Shown: one piece after another, positions 5,805-8,311 of the stretch | How positions within the stretch are numbered: position 1 is the first letter of the stretch | How the letters are laid out: every line of letters begins with the position of its first letter | Assembly (NCBI GenBank): GCA_016213345.1 | Contig: JACRAO010000101.1 | Coordinates: forward strand, 1 to 8,311 | DNA length: 8,311 nt | From: Bdellovibrio sp. | GTDB lineage: Bacteria; Bdellovibrionota; UBA1018 | Reading direction: 5' to 3' | Notes under the pieces: generated by a model | Databases searched by the model: none | Told to the model about the DNA's origin: nothing | What the model saw: the letters and a program-made list of their open reading frames with translations, nothing else | Position numbers and translations under genes: made by a program

Positions 5805-6890
5805 ATGAAGACGCTGGATCGATACATTTCGATAAGTTTTCTTAAAAACCTGTTTTTGACACTTCTTTTTTTAATGGCCATCTTTTTTGCGCAAAGCATA
5901 TTAGGTGAGCTATTAGAGAGAGAATTCCCTTCTATGCAGATACTGTTTTACAATAGCTTAAAACTACCACAAATAATGGCCCAGATGCTACCCCCAGCTA
6001 TTCTTATGACCACTGTAATCACACTTGCATCATTCAATCGAACCAGTGAGCTAATTGCTTTTTATTCACTGGGTATTGGGTTAATGCGAATTTGCATGGT
6101 GATTCTTACCTTGGTGATTATGATTTGTTGTTTGGGACTTATTTTGCAAGACAGAGTGTTGCCCTATTTTTATAAGAAAAGGACTACTTATTATTGGAGA
6201 GATATGAAAAAGAAAACGGATTTTTTCTTTGACGTTAAACAAGATAAAATTTGGTACAGGAGCCAAAATTTTATCTATAATTTAAAAAGCTATGATTCTA
6301 AAACAAATACAATTTATGGAATGTCAGTTTATACTTTTGATAGGCAATTTCGTTTGGTAGAAGTAATTGAAACACAAAAAGCTTTTTATTCGCAAAAAGG
6401 CTGGCGTTTTGTCAATGGTACTATCACCATATTTCAAAAAGATAATCCCTTCCCATTAACTCAGTTTTTTAGTGAAAAAGATCTTCTTATTTCTCAAACG
6501 CCAAAAGATTTTCAGGAAATTGAGAAAGAAGTCGATGGTCTAAGATTAAAAGACTTTTATCGTTATATCAAAAAAGTAAAAAATACTGGGGCAGATACTA
6601 AAACTTATGAAGTTAGATTTCAATCACGTATCAGCCTATGTTTTATTTCTCTTGTGATGTGTATTTTAGGTATTCCCTTTTCTATTAGTAAGACACGTGG
6701 GGGGGGGGTGGCAAGGGATTTTGGGCTTTGCCTTATTTTTACGTTTTTTTATTGGCTTTTTTATTCAGTAGGACTATCTCTAGGAACTAATGGCACGCTT
6801 TTGCCTTGGGTGGGAGCGTGGCTGCCAAGTGCAATTTTTCTTGCTTTAGCGTTGATGCTTCTTGTGAGAAAAAAACTTTTTTTATCGTAA
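5805..6890 (+). CDS. lptG: LPS export ABC transporter permease, LptF/LptG family (LptG-like)
   Basis: LptF and LptG form the membrane part of the LptB2FG transporter, which extracts LPS from the inner membrane and passes it to LptC and the periplasmic bridge. The 361-residue product (E. coli LptG is 360) has the YjgP/YjgQ layout: three membrane segments (about 13-33, 58-76, 94-115), a periplasmic jellyroll domain (about 120-265, with IWYRSQNFIYNL at 149-160 and IYGMSVYTFD at 170-179), then three more segments (about 275-295, 303-324, 332-354). The opening MKTLDRYI is typical and supports the start. The IWYR..FIYN and GMSVYTF blocks, plus LRLKDFYRYIKKVKNTGADT before segment four, resemble LptG more than LptF; that choice is less certain than the family. 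No LptF partner is adjacent. A run of ten G bases encodes Gly299-Gly301. lptG probably begins a transcript with def and fmt. Confidence 0.9.
   Translation: MKTLDRYISISFLKNLFLTLLFLMAIFFAQSILGELLEREFPSMQILFYNSLKLPQIMAQMLPPAILMTTVITLASFNRTSELIAFYSLGIGLMRICMVILTLVIMICCLGLILQDRVLPYFYKKRTTYYWRDMKKKTDFFFDVKQDKIWYRSQNFIYNLKSYDSKTNTIYGMSVYTFDRQFRLVEVIETQKAFYSQKGWRFVNGTITIFQKDNPFPLTQFFSEKDLLISQTPKDFQEIEKEVDGLRLKDFYRYIKKVKNTGADTKTYEVRFQSRISLCFISLVMCILGIPFSISKTRGGGVARDFGLCLIFTFFYWLFYSVGLSLGTNGTLLPWVGAWLPSAIFLALALMLLVRKKLFLS
6699..6708 (+). repeat. Homopolymeric G10 tract inside lptG
   Basis: Ten consecutive G bases encode three GGG glycines and the first base of Val302 in the cytoplasmic loop between membrane segments four and five. 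No other G run in this AT-rich window approaches this length. Loss or gain of one base would shift the frame and remove the last two membrane segments. Confidence 0.95.
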
Positions 6891-6892
6891 CA

Positions 6893-6923
6893 ATGGCAGT
6901 CTTTCCTAATGCTAAGCTGCCAT
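6893..6923 (+). other. Stem-loop in the lptG-def spacer
   Basis: ATGGCAG (6893-6899) and CTGCCAT (6917-6923) are perfect reverse complements. After a single bulged T (6900) the pairing continues with CTT (6901-6903) against AAG (6914-6916), giving about 10 base pairs around a 10-base loop. No T-run follows, so it is unlikely to be an intrinsic terminator. It lies 12 bases before the def start and includes the unlikely alternative start at 6909, so it could influence def translation or mRNA processing. Confidence 0.55.
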
Positions 6924-6935
6924 GAGAACAATCTA

Positions 6936-7553
6936 ATGCCAAAGTTAAAAGTATATAAATTTCCAGATACCGTGCTCACACAAAAGGCTTTACCCATTGC
7001 ACATATAGAAAGTTCGTTTTTTCAATTAGCAGACGATATGCTAGAAACCATGTATCATGCACCAGGTGTTGGTTTGGCTGCAAACCAGGTTGGTATTTTA
7101 AAACGAATCGTAGTTATTGACGTGGATTATACCTTAGAAGACTCAACAGAAGGCTCAGAAGACGCCGAGGTACTAGGAAAATCTATTTTAAAAAATAAAA
7201 ATCCACAAATTATTTTAAATCCTGAAATTATTTATAAAGAAGGTTCTATATTATTTAAAGAAGGTTGCCTTTCGGTGCCTGGTTTTTCATGCGAAGTTAA
7301 ACGTGCAGAAAAATTGAAACTTAAGTGTCAAAATATAGATGGGCAAGAAAAAATTTTATCTGCAGAAGGACTTCTTGCAATTGCAATTCAACATGAAATT
7401 GATCACTTAGATGGCAAACTTTTTATTGATCGCCTAAGTCCGCTCAAAAAAGAAATGATAAAAAGAAAATTAAAAAAAGAAAGACTGGAACGTGATCAAG
7501 ACGAAAAAGATGGTATTTCTCTAAAACCCACAAAGAAAGAAAAGGGATTTTAA
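6936..7553 (+). CDS. def: Peptide deformylase
   Basis: Def removes the formyl group from the N-terminal methionine of new proteins at the ribosome, using a metal ion (usually Fe2+). All three family motifs are present: GVGLAANQ (44-51), EGCLS (109-113) with metal ligand Cys111, and QHEIDH (152-157) with ligands His153 and His157 and catalytic Glu154. I chose the ATG at 6936 (205 residues) over the one at 6909: MPKLKVYKFPD matches the usual family opening, whereas the extra nine residues (MLSCHENNL) lie in a stem-loop and do not. The ribosome binding site is weak (GAGAA at 6925-6929). The protein is longer than E. coli Def (169) because of an acidic, then lysine-rich insertion at about 64-90 and a highly charged C-terminal tail (about 170-205). 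It follows lptG by 45 bp and precedes fmt by 3 bp. Confidence 0.97.
   Translation: MPKLKVYKFPDTVLTQKALPIAHIESSFFQLADDMLETMYHAPGVGLAANQVGILKRIVVIDVDYTLEDSTEGSEDAEVLGKSILKNKNPQIILNPEIIYKEGSILFKEGCLSVPGFSCEVKRAEKLKLKCQNIDGQEKILSAEGLLAIAIQHEIDHLDGKLFIDRLSPLKKEMIKRKLKKERLERDQDEKDGISLKPTKKEKGF
7542..7547 (+). promoter_or_regulatory. Ribosome binding site of fmt
   Basis: AAGGGA lies 9 bases before the fmt ATG, inside the last codons of def, consistent with coupled expression of the deformylase and formyltransferase. Confidence 0.65.
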
Positions 7554-7556
7554 ATT

Positions 7557-8311
7557 ATGCTGCGCGTGATTTTTATGGGGACATCTCCTTTCGCAGTACC
7601 TGCTTTAGAAACTTTGTGTGAGCTCACGAAACTAAATCAAGTAATTGGAGTTTATACACAACCCGATCGACCAGCGGGTAGGGGATTGGGATTGCAGTTT
7701 TCTGCAATTAAAAAGAAAGCACTTGAGTTAAAACTTCGTATTTTTCAGCCTGAAAATTTTAAAGATCCAAAAACACTCGAAGAATTTGAGAATTTAAATC
7801 CAGATATTGTGGTTGTAGCGTCCTATGGATTACTTCTAAAAACTAAGCTTCTAGAAACTCCAAAGCTGGGTGCTATTAATATTCATGCCTCTCTTTTGCC
7901 AAGGTGGCGAGGAGCTGCGCCAATTGCCTGGGCTATTCTGAAGGGTGATTTGGAGACTGGAGTGACCATACAAAAAATTTCTCAAAAATTGGATGCGGGC
8001 GATATATTGCTTCAGCAAAAAACACCTATTTTAGCAACTGATTACGCCAACATGCTACATGACAGGCTTTCTCAAATGGGAGCACAGCTTATGTTGCCAA
8101 CGCTTGAAGGTTTGATGCATGGGCAACTCCAAGGCATTGTGCAGGAAGAGTCCTTAGTGACTTATGCACATAAGCTTACCAAGGAAATGGCAAAATTGGA
8201 TTTAGCGCAATTAGCAGTAGAGCTTGAGCGTCAGGTGAGAGCTTTTTATCCATGGCCGGGCACTAATATTTTGGTCAATGGAGTTCAGTTAAAAATAAAG
8301 AAAGTTATATG
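7557..8311 (+). CDS. fmt: Methionyl-tRNA formyltransferase (3' end outside window)
   Basis: Fmt formylates the methionine on initiator tRNA using 10-formyltetrahydrofolate, the step that Def later reverses. The reading frame is open to the right edge, giving 251 residues of a protein usually near 310-320. The N-terminal Rossmann-like domain begins RVIFMGTSPFAVPAL (3-17) and contains TQPDRPAGRG (34-43) and ASYG (88-91). The formyl-transfer signature INIHASLLPRWRGAAPI (107-123) supplies catalytic Asn108 and His110, and LDAGDI (145-150) supplies Asp146, so the active site is complete. The C-terminal tRNA-binding domain starts near residue 205 (HKLTKEMAKLDL; then VRAFYPWPGT, 227-236) and is cut off. 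The start is supported by the family opening and a ribosome binding site. It lies 3 bp after def in the classic def-fmt order. Confidence 0.97.
   Translation, partial: MLRVIFMGTSPFAVPALETLCELTKLNQVIGVYTQPDRPAGRGLGLQFSAIKKKALELKLRIFQPENFKDPKTLEEFENLNPDIVVVASYGLLLKTKLLETPKLGAINIHASLLPRWRGAAPIAWAILKGDLETGVTIQKISQKLDAGDILLQQKTPILATDYANMLHDRLSQMGAQLMLPTLEGLMHGQLQGIVQEESLVTYAHKLTKEMAKLDLAQLAVELERQVRAFYPWPGTNILVNGVQLKIKKVI

Noticed and set aside
6081..6266. 61-residue minus-strand reading frame inside lptG
   Set aside because: Antisense to a membrane segment and the start of the periplasmic domain; composition is not protein-like (histidine/asparagine-rich end).
6909..6935. Upstream ATG giving a 214-residue deformylase
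   Set aside because: The nine extra residues do not fit the family opening, no ribosome binding site precedes this ATG, and it sits in a stem-loop.
6761..6997. 78-residue minus-strand reading frame across the lptG-def junction
   Set aside because: Overlaps two well-supported genes on the other strand and shows no motif.
1..8311. CRISPR array, tRNA/rRNA gene, transposase or phage module
   Set aside because: No regularly spaced repeats, no tRNA cloverleaf pattern, and no transposase or integrase motif were seen in any frame; all long frames are accounted for.

Overview
The window is AT-rich bacterial chromosomal DNA from a Gram-negative organism. Three things show an outer membrane and LPS export: an outer-membrane beta-barrel C-terminus, an LptF/LptG-type LPS permease, and a Sec-exported protein. 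The mix of an A/T-rich codon style, Proteobacteria-like GalU/PriA/Def/Fmt and a CFI-box-CTERM protein is compatible with a Bdellovibrionota or deltaproteobacterial-type lineage. That placement is an inference; no rRNA or other definitive marker is present. The content is mostly housekeeping, with two poorly characterised proteins and some unusual DNA structures.

Layout. Positions 1-4921 hold a tight co-directional (+) run: the 3' end of an outer-membrane barrel gene, galU (UDP-glucose synthesis), an uncharacterised secreted protein, priA (replication restart helicase) and a CFI-box-CTERM protein. Gaps are -4 to 11 bp and there is no internal terminator, so this is probably one operon. A 126-bp imperfect palindrome (4849-4974) closes it. 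The palindrome spans the 3' ends of two convergent genes and probably acts as a bidirectional terminator. lepB (signal peptidase I) follows on the minus strand.

A 98-bp divergent intergenic region (5707-5804) with three TCATGT repeats separates lepB from a second (+) run: an LptG-like permease, def (peptide deformylase) and fmt (Met-tRNA formyltransferase). fmt starts at 7557 and runs off the right edge. There is no gene-free stretch over 300 bp; the longest is the 98-bp lepB/lptG spacer.

How the genes fit together: GalU supplies UDP-glucose for surface polysaccharide or LPS, and the permease helps pull LPS out of the inner membrane. LepB releases exported proteins, plausibly including the secreted protein here. 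Fmt and Def put on and remove the formyl group of initiator methionine. In many bacteria priA, def and fmt are neighbours; here priA is separated from def-fmt by the CFI-box gene, lepB and lptG. The points most worth a second look are the terminal palindrome that also encodes the tail of the CFI-box protein, the signal-peptide-less CFI-box protein itself, and a ten-guanine run inside the lptG-like gene.
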